Positions 8,214-18,050 of a stretch of 29,140 nt of DNA are shown here, one piece after another. Each line of letters opens with the position of its first letter. The stretch's first letter is position 1. The stretch spans positions 1 through 29,140 of the forward strand of contig ML986877.1 of the NCBI GenBank assembly GCA_010094045.1, written 5' to 3'. The DNA comes from Lojkania enalia (Eukaryota; Ascomycota; Dothideomycetes; Pleosporales). The position numbers and the translations under genes are program-made. The notes under the pieces are model-generated. The model searched no databases and was not told where the DNA came from. It saw nothing but the letters and a program-made list of their open reading frames with translations.

Positions 8214-9363
8214 AACCAAATAAATAACAAAAGTGGTCAAGTTTATTTTCCATTTATGTATGCATTATTTATTTTTATTTTAATAAATAATTTAATAGGT
8301 ATCTATATTGACCAATAACTGAATTGATAACGATGTTAAACACACGAAGAAGACGTGTGTTGGGGTTCTATATACATGAGGGGTCCACGGAGTCCCAGAG
8401 TTGATTCGCGACTCGACTTCTGAAACTGTGGGACCACGTGACATGGCCACGTTCCTGGATCCTGGGCCGTGCTGACTCATGTTGCAGCGGGACAAAAGAG
8501 GCGACCCGCCGTCTGGCCGTAACATAAATTGTAATGGGCTGAAGCCCTGTTAGTAGTCCTTGGCTGCGCCTTCGGTGGTAGTTACGTGCCAACCGCTGAG
8601 TTCCTCCTCAGCACGAGCTTGAGGCGCTAGTCCCAAAGTAGTTTGGCTCCCTGATAGATAGTTGTTCCGTGCCGCAGCGAGCTCAGGTAGAAACCAGAGC
8701 TCGTGCCTCCTTTGAACGGTATCGAATTCACTCTTTTGTACCCTAGCGCCTGCAATCATTGCGTAGCTATTACATAAATCTTCTAAAAATTATACCAAGT
8801 ATTATTTGGTATATCTACTAATTACTTTTAAAATCACTTAATATATAGTTAAGAATTGAAGGTGGTATTTTCCTTTTAACAGGTTAAGATTTGCTAACTT
8901 ATCTAAAGTGTCCTATTTTTTGTTGGGTAGGGATGGAGGAACAACGTGCATTAGTAATCTCGGGTTGCGGCACACACAGGAACACACAATCTGCTTCTTG
9001 GCATCAGGTTCATTATAACATCATCATTCACACACACCTGAGTGCGACACCGTGTACAAGCACGCCGTGATTTCATCATCTTTTGGTTCACCGCCCAATT
9101 TTTTTTACTGGTGTCCGGTCCTGACAGGAGGATACAATCCGTTCCCTTTTCTTAATCACCTCTCCCTCATCGGCCATTTCATAAATACTCTCGCACCCTT
9201 TGGCTTCGTAAATCAGTCTACAAGTAAACTGTTCCCCACACCAATATAGCAAAACTTTTGTTCTGCATTGGAGTCAAACCTAAGTGGGTTGTTGCGTTGC
9301 GCCCGCAGTAACCACGGGATAGATCACTAGCCGCCGGAAACCCACCTCCGCCACACAATCACC
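8214..9363. other. Gene-free stretch: AT-rich patch, possible old solo LTR, and promoter
   Basis: 8214-8333 is AT-rich and carries CTATATTGACCA at 8303-8314, the reverse complement of 6373-6384 on the far side of the Fot1 insertion. 8334-8758 has some features of a decayed solo LTR (separate entry). 8761-8930 is AT-rich with a small palindrome (ACCAAGTATTATTTGGT, about 8796-8812). About 8940-9363 should hold the promoter and 5' leader of the gene that starts at 9364. I see no supported coding sequence. Confidence 0.5.
8334..8758. repeat. Possible solo LTR of another retroelement
   Basis: The segment starts TGTTAAACACACG and ends TGCAATCA. It is clearly richer in GC than its AT-rich flanks, and just inside the left end it has a hairpin with 8-bp arms (AACACACG 8339-8346, CGTGTGTT 8354-8361). 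Its size suits an LTR. Against the call, the flanks (AACGA / TTGCG) do not form a target duplication, and there is no second copy in the window. Confidence 0.25.
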
Positions 9364-11842
9364 ATGTCGGTCTCGGACATTCTTTCCACATTGAACATCC
9401 TCATTAAGTTGGGGACAGAAATCAAGACTCGATTCGACTCTCTCAACCAAGCTACCGACGACCTTCTGCTTCTCACCGCCAATCTTCGAGTTCTGTTGAA
9501 GGTGTTTGAGGAGCCGGAGAACGAGGACATCATCAAGACCCATTCGTCAGAGATTGTGGCCATCCTTGATATCTTGCAAGGTATTGCACAGTCATGCACA
9601 AGCTGTGCAAAGGCTCTGGGTATCGAACTTGCTGGAGCGACAGCTGTGACTCAGAAGACAGGGATGAATGGCAAAAAATTTGCCAAGCGGGCGTGGACTT
9701 TCAGTAGGATCCCTAGCCTTCTCGCCGAAATTCGGCATAAGTCCGAACAACTTCACAACATGTCTAGCACACTGTCTATTTCATTTCTCTCCGACGTCCG
9801 GAAGCATCAGAGAAAGTCGAGTGGGAAGGAAACTCTTATATCGCCCATCGCAAAAAACACTACTCTGCACGAGAATCTGCTGGACCTTGACTTCAGGACG
9901 GATTTCGCTAGCATCGACCGGATGGTGGGAAACCTCATGAACGAATGCAAACACCTTCAGCGACAGCTCGAGGAGGCTACTCTGTTTCCCGACACATTAG
10001 TTGTTCAAAGTTATCAAGCGCAGAACCCAGAAGGAGCATCGTTTTGGAAGGATCGATTCCAGAAAGACAAACTCAACGCCTCGGCTCTTCGCTATGAGGT
10101 AATAATGACGCTTAAAGCATCCTACACCCTTTCCTTCTATTCTCCATGTCGCCGTAACATACTAACATGTCGCTTTCTCAACAGACGTTTTACGTTTCTT
10201 GGGCACGCTTCGTACATGAGGTAGAAACGGCTTTCCTTCTCAAAATGATACCGACCGGGATTTTTGAAACCGGAAACATCAACCAGATTCGTCTACAAGG
10301 GTCCCGTTACTCCATCGATCAAAACGGCACACGTCGTCTTTCCACAATCCGGCCTCTCTGGCTCCCGGCTCTCCGGTCCGCTCTCGATCCGCTGCACAAG
10401 GGCTACGTCAAACCTCAGGACTATTTCAAATTGATTCACGACTCCTCCTTGTCCGACACACTGAGAAGTCTGGCCCTCGAAAGCGCAGGTTACGGTACGC
10501 TTGTTGAATGTGAAAGAGCGTCCGGCGATCTTGCCTTGCCAGCGGAAATCGAGTCTCCATCTGCTCATATTGGGTGGATATCTGCTCAAATCGTGGCCGT
10601 TCCAACACCTGATGAACTTGGAATCGTCACCGGACGAGAGGTCACGGAATCAAGCAGCGATGCCCTCTTCTCTTACTTCAATGAGCCTGCCGGAGACGTT
10701 CACGTTTACGTTCGTTACCTCGAAACTGGTCAAATCGAGCGCAAGAGTCTCTCAAAGCAAGTTCGTCCGATTGGAGGCATTTCTGTTGGTGCTGCATTAT
10801 CTATCCGGCATGAGCTGGACTCGGGCGATTATGCCTGGAGCTGCGAGCTTCACGTGACCGAGTTTAAGGCATGTTACGGTGGAGAGTATATTATTGCGGC
10901 ATGTAGCGGTTCGACTTCCGTCCTATTCTCCACGAGGCCTCTCAAGACTTCATTCGACAGGATGTTACACGGCAATGGCAACTCCTCAGGTTCCGCCATA
11001 CCGGAGTTTGACTATACACTTCTGGGGCCGTCGAAGGTATTCATCCAGCCACCGAAAGTTGGCGAGAAGGTTCAGGTATGTACTTCCTAGAACACCGCGT
11101 AGTGTATCTTTTGAGATGCGATTCTCATTCTGTGAATGGCTAGATCGAGTACGACGGGTTCTGGTACGACTCAAAAGTCACCCTTGTGGACGGCGACGAG
11201 ATTGAGTTTGTCGATTGGGACAATTTACCGAAAAAAAGCGAAACCAACATTACACGAGCTCAGGACGTTGATGAAGCAGATGAGAAAGATGATGGCAACC
11301 TGTTCTTTCCCGAAGAGCAGTTGACGCAACTCGGGAAGGGCATGCGGCGACTCTGGCGACCATGGCGGAGAAACATTATCAGGTACGACGTTCGACCTTA
11401 TCGTTGCTTCCATATTGGCGACACTGTTGAGGCACCCGTCATGTACCCGGATTTCCGATTCCATTATCATGTTACTGACAATTCGCAACTCTACCTTCCT
11501 GCTCGAATCATTGACGTCCAAGGTGACCAGTATGTGATCGAATTCAGTCCGGCGTTCTCAGTTCATGGCTGGTGGCCGGGGAGAATGCCAAAGGGCAAAC
11601 AAATATACCTAGTGCCGGGATCAGGCGTTAAGGTGGAAAATCCCTTCGACTTCCATCGCGTGACGTTAGGCATGGATCGGGTACGTCCCTTCATTGCGGG
11701 GCCACGACCAGTTCTGGGTGTTCAGTCCGCGAAGCCGTCTGGGTGGAGTTTATTTCAGGGTCTTCACCTCTGCGAACTTGAGGATCTCTTTGAGGAAAGT
11801 CTTTGGAACAACGACCGCGATAATGAGCGAGCGGATGGTTAG
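9364..11842 (+). CDS. 774-aa protein with STAND-N-like front, EF-hand-like loop and Tudor/SH3-like C-terminus; function unknown
   Basis: Three exons: 9364-10098, 10185-11075 and 11144-11842. The introns (86 and 68 bp) begin GTAATA and GTATGT and end CAG and TAG; the first has an ACTAAC branch site. All exons are in phase 0 (245, 297 and 232 residues), and the start context is CAATCACCATG. The first ~240 residues are helical (LNILIKLGTEIKTRFDSLN), similar to the N-terminal domain that precedes NACHT/STAND regions in fungal heterokaryon-incompatibility proteins. Next comes FYVSWARFVHEVETAF and an EF-hand-like LDPLHKGYVKPQDYFKLI. The C-terminal half has two barrel-like pieces: GEKVQIEYDGFWYDSKVTLV...EFVDWD (spanning intron 2) and GDTVEAPVMYP...YLPARIIDVQGDQYVIEFSP. 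Both follow the Tudor/agenet pattern. No NTPase motif is present. I do not recognise a named family. It may be an adaptor or recognition protein, but that is inference. Confidence 0.75.
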
Positions 11843-12188
11843 AGAGGCCGGAGCCCATCCGCGAATGAGGAATAGCTGTTCTCGTATGCTCTCGGCAGGT
11901 TGTAGAGGCACATTTAAAGCAGTGGCAATCTAGGCATCAGCGATATCCTCTAGAATGTACAGTGCTATAGCGTTGCTCACTTCGCTTGCTACTACCTCAC
12001 GGATTATATTGAGCCGTCTAGGGGCGGGCTGATGTTTAGCAAGCGGAACGATGCTAGACGGCTCGTCTAAGGCATAATAACTATATATGCTATGATAGCG
12101 CGTGAAACTCGCGTATCCTTCGGCATGCTTAACGGTGGAGAATAGAGCAGTGACGCTAAGGGACTCAACAGAAGCACATCAAAGCAAC
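11843..12188. other. Gene-free stretch with a weak minus-strand open frame
   Basis: A minus-strand frame without an ATG runs from about 12178 to 11930 (about 82 codons, including ALFSTVKHAEGYASFTRYHS and LNIIREVVASEVSNAIALYI). After one TAG it stays open towards 11850. It reads like a fragment of a real protein, but I cannot name it. It also carries an 11-bp inverted repeat (12011-12021 and 12054-12064). It may be a gene or transposon fragment. Confidence 0.3.
12011..12064. repeat. 11-bp perfect inverted repeat
   Basis: GAGCCGTCTAG (12011-12021) pairs with CTAGACGGCTC (12054-12064) across a 32-base spacer. It could be a cruciform or hairpin, or a chance feature of the decayed coding fragment it lies in. 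Confidence 0.6.
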
Positions 12189-12660
12189 CCAGCTATCCTT
12201 TGCTGAACGTATCCTTCTCCAAGAACACAATCGGTTTTAGCCCAAATAAACAACGAAACCAAGCCTCGCCGATCGACTAAGTCAGATGTGCTTGGGACGG
12301 CGAAAGGATGAGCTACGAAGATCTCGAGAAGGCAAAAGCGGAGCGTGCTGCGAAAAATACCGCGGAAGAGGCTACAAAGGCTGTGAAAGCGGTTAAGAAG
12401 GCTCTAAGAGAGGCTAATAACGTCGAGAAAGAGGCTAAAAGGGCTGCAGACGTAGGTAGAGGATGCTATCACAGGCAATAGTACACGTGGCCAGAAGCGC
12501 AAACGTCCTGCTGCAGTAGATGCGCCAGAGCCAAAGGTCATGGTGCCGCGAGGGAGCGAGGCGTTGTAGCCGGTGGAGCAAGGAATAGGTTCCGCCAGTG
12601 ACGCGAATGATATGAGATTGCAGTACGGGGGCTGTAGAACTGGATTTGTATGTTAGCATA
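12189..12660 (+). pseudogene. C-terminal relic of a second pogo/Fot1-type transposase
   Basis: Pieces in shifting plus-strand frames read LSFAERILLQEHNRF, RRSTKSDVLGTAK, MSYEDLEKAKAERAAKNTAE (frame starting 12309), then after another shift TGNSTRGQKRKRPA. The order and motifs (STKS-LG-AK-MSYEDLE, a charged helical linker, then a basic G-K/R-RKR tail) are those of the C-terminal end of fungal Fot1-like transposases, as far as I recall the family. The N-terminal and catalytic parts are absent. It is a different element from the one at 6398 and is long dead. Confidence 0.55.
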
Positions 12661-12820
12661 CGATAAAGCAATGGAGTAAGTTACACCCTTCGTGGAAAGT
12701 TCAAGCCGGTAGAACTCTAAGGAAGTCAAATCGTAGGTCAATTCAAATCTTTCAATATAGAAGAATAATGGTGAAACAATTATCTTTCCCCAGACTGTTT
12801 GCATTTACTCAAACTCGACA

Positions 12821-13901
12821 TCATCGATTTGGACACCCTGGGCCATTTCCTTCGTCCTCGGAGTGGTCTCCAGATTCCTGAATCTGCAGCGGTTGCCGAA
12901 CGTTCTTTTGTTCCAATTCTAGTTCTTCCTCCGCCTTCTTGTCTAGTTTTGAATCAATCTGAGCCAAAATAATATTACACACCTCCGCCGCTACCCCCAA
13001 GAGCAAAAAAATGGCAATGATTTGACCAAACGTCCACCTCTTCTCGTCCTCGCCCAGATCATTGCGGGAAATGGTAAGCTCGAGCATCAGGATCATGTAA
13101 AGGTTGATCAGCGTCCGGGCGAACATGTATCCAACATCGTGTTGGTTGGGCATCCACGTCCACGTATTGTTGACAGGTAATTGGCCGTCTTTGACGGTGA
13201 TTCGGCTAAAAATGTTCTTCGCCATCTCAACATCCGCTTTCTCCACTAGTCGGCTCTTTTTATGAATGCCAAAGAACGCAGCGAAGACGGCAGAGAAAGC
13301 GCCTATAATCATGAAGCCGAAAACTGCTGCGACCAGCGTGGAGATCATGAGGGCCATGATTGTATACCGGAAGACGTCGTTTGTCGCATCGATGCTAACA
13401 AAGAAGACTACATATTTTGTCGACGCGTTGCACTCTGGTTGTCTTCCGAATTTAGGTGCGGTTATCCAGATGTACGAAACAAAAGCGATGAATGCGGCCG
13501 AGAGTATGGCCTTGATCCCCCAGAGGACGAAACGGCGGACCCGACCCTTGTGTCCGTACTTCCCCCACGCTGTTAGACCTACTCCAAGAAGGGAGAGAAG
13601 ATGGAGAACGCAAATAGCGTGGAATAGAGTCAATTGCGTTCGAATGGTCTGGTAAATTGCTGTGCAGAGCAGCGCAAGGCCCTGCACTTGTAGCGCAGCA
13701 TCCAGCGCACGCAGAAAGTCACTCCGGACTCCTTGCTCCGCGATTGGTTTTATGATGGTCGTCAAGACACCTGAAGCCAAGCTTAAGGTATAAATGGAGG
13801 CCCGAATCTTTCGCCATGATTAATTTACAGTTCCACACTAAAGTCATCGAACTTACACCGGTTCCCGTAACATCGGAATTTGCTTCGATCACACAAACCA
13901 T
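12821..13901 (-). CDS. Multi-pass membrane protein of unknown function (330 aa)
   Basis: Exon 1 is 13901-13859 and exon 2 is 13770-12821, separated by an 88-bp intron (donor GTGTAAGT, acceptor TTCAG). The large frame alone has no ATG at its head, only a TTG, so the short first exon beginning MVCVIEANSDVTGTG supplies the start; together they give 331 codons including the stop. About six to seven hydrophobic segments are visible, for example HAICVLHLLSLLGVGLTAW, LSAAFIAFVSYIWI, MALMISTLVAAVFGFMIIGA, TLINLYMILMLELTI and IIAIFLLLGVAAEV. The tail is cytosol-like and acidic. The ELTISRND...WTFGQIIAIFLLLG block resembles a motif seen in many uncharacterised fungal membrane proteins. The gene diverges from the membrane gene at 14413. 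Near the end an alternative frame ends QIDDVEFE-stop at about 12807, so a late indel is possible. Confidence 0.75.
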
Positions 13902-14412
13902 GACGCTGGTTAGTGTTGTAGAACTCTCAGGATGTCGATTATATTAGATTGTCCAAGTCCAGACCAGAGAATCGTGGAGACAGGAGACTTGTCAAGATGA
14001 ACGCATCCCATCCCATGGAAGAAATGGCGCTTTGGCGCAGCTGCATCGCAATGGGGATGCTGCCTGCTGCCTGCTGCTCAGCCTCAGCGGAGGCCGCCTT
14101 GGCGCAGCATTGGGGCCAGGATTGTGTGTACATATATACGGTGTCGCACCGTCCTACTCGACTAATTATCGAATCGAGCAATCACTCACTCAACAGAAGC
14201 GCCCGTACAAAGCGAAGCGCCCCGTACAAGCGAAGCGCCCCGTACAAGCGAAGCGCCCCGTACCAAGCGAAGCGCCCTACCAAGCGAAGCGCCCCGTATA
14301 AGCGAAGTTACATGAAAAGGCCAAAAACCGTTCGACATCCGCGTTGCGGTTCAGCATTAGATCTGAAACTTTGAAAAAAATCTGCCTGCATCATTCAACA
14401 ACAGTACAGGGC
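13902..14412. promoter_or_regulatory. Shared intergenic region of two divergent membrane genes
   Basis: The genes at 12821-13901 (minus) and 14413-15667 (plus) point away from each other across this 511-bp gap, so they may share regulatory sequence. A TATA-like CATATATACGG lies at about 14131. An 18-bp minisatellite occupies 14194-14309. Open frames across it (for example 13949-14374 on the plus strand) are produced by the repeat and are not convincing genes. Confidence 0.45.
14194..14309. repeat. 18-bp minisatellite, about six units
   Basis: The unit is close to GCGAAGCGCCCCGTACAA. Most units are 18 bp, but some differ by a base or two (CCGTACCAA, CCCTACCAA, CCGTATAA). Because the period is divisible by three, it gives hexapeptide repeats (such as AKRPVQ or KRSAPY) in several frames, which is why open frames appear here. 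It ends about 100 bp upstream of the ATG at 14413. Confidence 0.9.
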
Positions 14413-15667
14413 ATGACAACGATGGCAACCGAGCAGCAAACGTCGCCAGGACGAGATGATGCTTCAGAGACTTCAAGCATAGAAGAAGTAGACCGAACAG
14501 AACCCCCGGCAGTCCACACGGAGCCCATGACTGACGGCAAGATCACCATTTCGCTGGGACAAACACTGGTCAACACTACGCCATGGCAGCACTGTATACT
14601 ATCCCTGTTGAGATACTCTCCCGGCGGCTAACGTTATTATAGTTATTGCATTTTCTCTGCTCGCTGGCTTCGATCTTGCTATGAATGCTGCTGCTGGGGC
14701 CGCTACAGCGACTGTTGGAGCTCATCTCAACGGAGTGCCTATTACCACCAAGGTGCTTCGGGTCGCTGCCGTTGCAGGCATCACCAAGTCTGCAATCACA
14801 TCATTCCGCGAACTAGTCGCCAGGATGAAGGTCAACTTTGCCTTCACAATGATGCTTATGCTTATCTTTAGCTCATTTGGAATATGCCTCGTTGTGACGG
14901 TGGAGATCAGCAACAGCGCGTACGGTCGAGGTAGGTGGCCGTGGATCGCCATTAAAACTCCGCATCCTTACAATCTATCGAGTACCAAAAGAGCTTCTCA
15001 TTGCGGCTGTTGTCGCAGCGGTCCCGTTCTTCTTTGAGGCCATCAGGACACTTGAGCCAAACCCATCCGCAGAAGGTAAGTGGGATCAGCAATTTGTCAT
15101 GCGTCATCCAAAATCTCATCCTCCATTGCAGATGACGACGAAGGCCCCCATCCATACCTTGCTATTTTCCTCATTGCTTCCGATCCTTTGGGAGGTTATG
15201 TGTTCGCCAGAATGGCTTCGAACCAAGGTGATCTTCGCACCTCCACTAGCGTTATTTACAAAGGCTCATTGAGGATAGGCATGCCTATTAGCAATTACCA
15301 TGCCGCTTGCTCGGCTGGAGCCGTTTTTGGTACACTCACCTGGCTCGCACGAGTTTGTACAGCACTTTGCTTGTGCTACCAGCGCCAGCACGGCGACTAT
15401 TTTTACACCGTCTTCGGAACGTATAAGACGGCCGATGTTGAAGTCACCGTTACCCACGAAGAGTATCAGCAAATGCAGAAGGCCGCGGGTGAGGTCATGG
15501 ATAAAGCTTACGGTCGTTTCCATAAGATTCAGAGTCTCGGACTCAGCGCACTATTCAAATTGACATACGTTGTACCCGGGATTAATCGCAAACAGGTCCG
15601 CGGTCGATTGAAGGAGAAGCTAGAAGACGTTGAAAACAAAGGAAATAAGCTTCAATTCTTATCCTAG
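14413..15667 (+). CDS. Multi-pass membrane protein of unknown function (365 aa, four exons)
   Basis: Exons are 14413-14593, 14643-14930, 14983-15075 and 15132-15667. Introns are 49, 52 and 56 bp, with donors GTATAC, GTAGGT and GTAAGT and acceptors ending AG; the first contains GCTAACG as a branch site. The lengths sum to 1098 bp, exactly 366 codons, and each junction restores a sensible frame (for example AYGR-VPKELL and PSAE-DDDEGPHP). The N-terminus is acidic and Ser/Thr-rich (DDASETSSIEEVD). Hydrophobic segments follow: HFIAFSLLAGFDLAMNAAAG, NFAFTMMLMLIFSSFGICLV, ELLIAAVVAAVPFFFEAI and SAGAVFGTLTWLARVCTALC. The C-terminal ~100 residues are charged and probably face the cytosol. I do not recognise the family. 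An in-frame upstream ATG at 14344 would add 23 residues. Confidence 0.75.
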
Positions 15668-16364
15668 TGATTGGGTAGTTGTCGTGTGTGATTGAATTAA
15701 AATGCATTTAATCCGCACGGTAGATATTCTTTGCAGGTCTAGTTTCAAATTTACACCACAGAGCTCAGCATAGTTGCTCTTCAAATTATACCAACCGAAC
15801 AATCATTCTGCCCGAGGCCGATCCTGATTGGGGTAAAATACTATCAAACCGTATGCTGACATGCGCTGACAAAATTTCGTCTGCCGATGGTGGAAAGGCG
15901 CGGTTTATGACAATTATTAAAGTCAACGAGGCTAAGACGATGAGGATTATGAGGTGAAGAATCTGCCTGGGCCCACTGATTGTCCTACTTGGAAGTTGTA
16001 TTCTGATGAGAATGGGAGATGGGCTATACAGCATTGGATGAAAAGAAGTACGAACAAGGCGAGAGCTACAGCAATCCCCACCTGATTCCGACCTAGCTCG
16101 ATGGTGTTGTCATCTTTTTTGAACTCAATTGTAAATTATGGACATATGACTCGGCCATTGTGAACATACACATATCTTCCGAACAGTCGTTTGTAATCTG
16201 GGTTAAAAGATGGAGTGGAGAGCCGGCAATGGCTGTCTGGCCGGTTGTCGAAGTCGTAATCTGGAACATCGGCTTCGATCGTTATGGGAGGTAGACGCCT
16301 TCGGCTGGCGGGAGGGGTTTCGTCACAAGTAGTTGTATTAAATCGTGTGTGCTAGCCGGTATTT
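15668..16364. other. Gene-free stretch with a weak minus-strand membrane-like frame
   Basis: No convincing gene. On the minus strand, about 16128-15954, an open frame without ATG reads VGIAVALALFVLLFIQCCIA followed by a short hydrophilic tail and a stop. It could be a last exon or chance. Another minus frame (16034-15786) also contains a hydrophobic run. The downstream ends of the membrane gene (15667) and of the TPR array (16365) face each other here, so terminators should lie in it. Confidence 0.35.
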
Positions 16365-16902
16365 TCATTCAAGCGTGTCGACGTAATCAGCGCCTAGCAC
16401 CTTCTCGCGCTGCTGGGCCGACTCTCGGAACAGCGATTCTGCCTCTGCGTACTTCTTCTGCTGGTTGTGAAGCGTGTATGCTAGCCAGTATTGCTCTCGA
16501 GCGTGTTGAGGTGATCAGTGCCTAGCACTTTCTCGTACTGCTGGACCGACTCCTGGAACAGCAGTTCTGCCTGTGCATACTTCTGCTGGCCGTAAAGCAA
16601 GCATGGCAGATTCTGCATTGAAGCGTGGTGACGTGATCGGCGCCTAGCACCTTCTGGTGCCACTGGGCCGACTCCCGCAACAGCGGCTCCGCCTCGTCGT
16701 ACTTTCGCAGGTCGTAAAGCGTACGTGCCAGCCAGTATTTGTCCCGGAGCGTGTTGGCGTGATCGGCGCCTAGGACCTTCTCGTACTGCTGGGCCAACTC
16801 CTGGAACAGCCGTTTTGACTCCGCGTACTTCTGCTGATTATAGCTTTTCTTTCCCAGCTCATACTCTGTTTCCCCTTTGTTCTCTTTTTTTAGCCACGGC
16901 AT
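16365..16902 (-). pseudogene. Kinesin-light-chain-type TPR array, frameshifted
   Basis: At least four tandem TPR units of about 42 residues are read on the minus strand, with the consensus (Q)KYAEAE-LFRES-QQ-EKVLGADH--TL. The motif CCTAGCAC (CCTAGGAC in the last unit) recurs at 16393, 16521, 16643 and 16769, giving spacings of 128, 122 and 126 bp. A 42-residue unit needs 126, so two units have +2 and -4 base shifts, and the protein reading frame breaks at each. The first frame (ATG at 16902) covers two good units and then shifts; the last readable unit ends ADYVDTLE-stop. Proteins with this repeat in fungi are usually NB-ARC or NACHT receptors with a TPR sensor at the C-terminus. No NTPase domain is visible upstream, so this looks like a detached, decaying sensor array. 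Confidence 0.8.
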
Positions 16903-17659
16903 TGCTCATGCGAATCGCAGGAGGGTGTCGGACGGTGGTTGGAGGACGAACAGGTTTGCGTTCGATACGGATGGCGGCGGAGGCCGTAGCAAGGAGCGAA
17001 TCCAGGTGGGAGGTAAGGAGACATGATGAAGGTTCTTTTTGCGCAAGTTTGCGTCGTCGTCCTGGCAGCGCAGGCACTCGCGAACCGCCAAGCCCTTTGG
17101 CCTCAGCTAGTGGGCTGCACTGCCAGAACAGGTGAAAGCTCTCGCCTTCACAACATCCCATTTGTATGAGCTGACTATCGACCCATCCTGCAGTGCTGGC
17201 TGTGCCAGCAAAACGTACTTATTCGTCATAGCAATCAAAAGAGGAGAGGAGGTTCCGTGAGGTGGGTCAGCATCTGCTTAGTGATCGTTTTGGTATTCAA
17301 TATGTCCACAGTGACCTCGGTGTGGCTGATCCAGCCACTGGGGGACTTTTTGGCGGGTGGGCTGCACGTGCGCTGAGCACCTTCGATGCAGGTGGCCGAA
17401 GCTGCACGAGGAAGCCAATACGAGCACATTGAAGATTCGCCACTTCAGGCTCGTTCAACTGACGAACTCCTCCGATGACGCTAGCAGGGAGGACGGCCGA
17501 CCCGCACTGGCACATACGTTGCACCGGAGGCGATGATTTGTAGATATGGCTGAAGAGAACAGTGCTGTAATGGCGTAGGGTCTTGCCAAGCATGGCTACC
17601 ATGAACAACCTGGAACTCCTCACAGGTCGAACTAAAGCACGCCTCTACGGCCCAAGGAA
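16903..17659. other. Unassigned stretch
   Basis: Minus-strand frames at 17161-16859, 17091-16906 and 17623-17297 are open for 60-108 codons but match nothing I recognise. They overlap one another and do not join cleanly to the TPR array. The region could be the decayed upstream part of the TPR gene. No RNA gene or repeat was found. Confidence 0.35.
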
Positions 17660-18050
17660 TTGCAGTGCTTCATGTATGCATCCGCTGGTTGTTTGACTGC
17701 ACGACAGCTGTATCGCCTGAGCATCCGGCTATCCCACCTCCATATGCGTTTGCAACAATAGCGTGCTGCATGTGGCACTAAACCCACTCGCCGAGGCGCA
17801 GGCTTCGATTTCTAGTGCCACTCTACAATATCTGACCAAATAACTGTATTCCCCTTCCACAAGCCGAACAAGATGTCGGCTGCTGCTTGGTCTAGGAATC
17901 GGCGTCGGTCGGCTCGAGAAGCATGAGGACATGGTGGTTTGAGCGGGTTTTTCGTTCGGTCAGCGGAAGGGACACCGGGGGGTTCTGCAGCTTGAGACTA
18001 CGTGAACGGGATGTCTCTATGTTACAAAAGTCTATATCGCTGTGCGTTGG
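17660..18050 (+). pseudogene. Dispersed sequence copy 2 (inverted relative to 2791-3190)
   Basis: The sequence from GCATCCGCTGGTTGTTTGAC onward follows the reverse complement of 3190-2791 along its whole length, with scattered substitutions and small indels. Shared blocks include CGACAGCTGTATCGCCTGAG, AACCCACTCGCCGAGGCGCA (ACCCACTTGCCGAAGCGCA in copy 1) and GTCGGCTCGAGAAG. The 124-codon frame of copy 1 is interrupted here by a stop after LHMRLQQ and by a shift. Neither copy shows RIP-type mutation although they are repeats, perhaps because they are short (about 400 bp) and already diverged. Confidence 0.75.

Noticed and set aside
10293..10608. Minus-strand ORFs of 98 and 60 aa
   Set aside because: They are antisense to exon 2 of the 774-aa gene, which has in-phase exons and good splice sites.
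12011..12064. 11-bp inverted repeat as a transcription terminator or transposon end
   Set aside because: There is no T-run, no target duplication and no matching second copy; it falls inside a possible coding fragment and may be chance.
13262..13655. Plus-strand ORFs of 104 and 129 aa
   Set aside because: They are antisense shadows of the multi-pass membrane protein gene at 12821-13901.
14194..14309. Tandem repeats as a CRISPR array
   Set aside because: The units are contiguous 18-mers with no spacers, in a eukaryotic genome; it is a minisatellite.
13949..14374. 141-aa plus-strand ORF with KRSAPY repeats
   Set aside because: The open frame is produced by the 18-bp minisatellite, which is open in several frames; there is no support outside the repeat.
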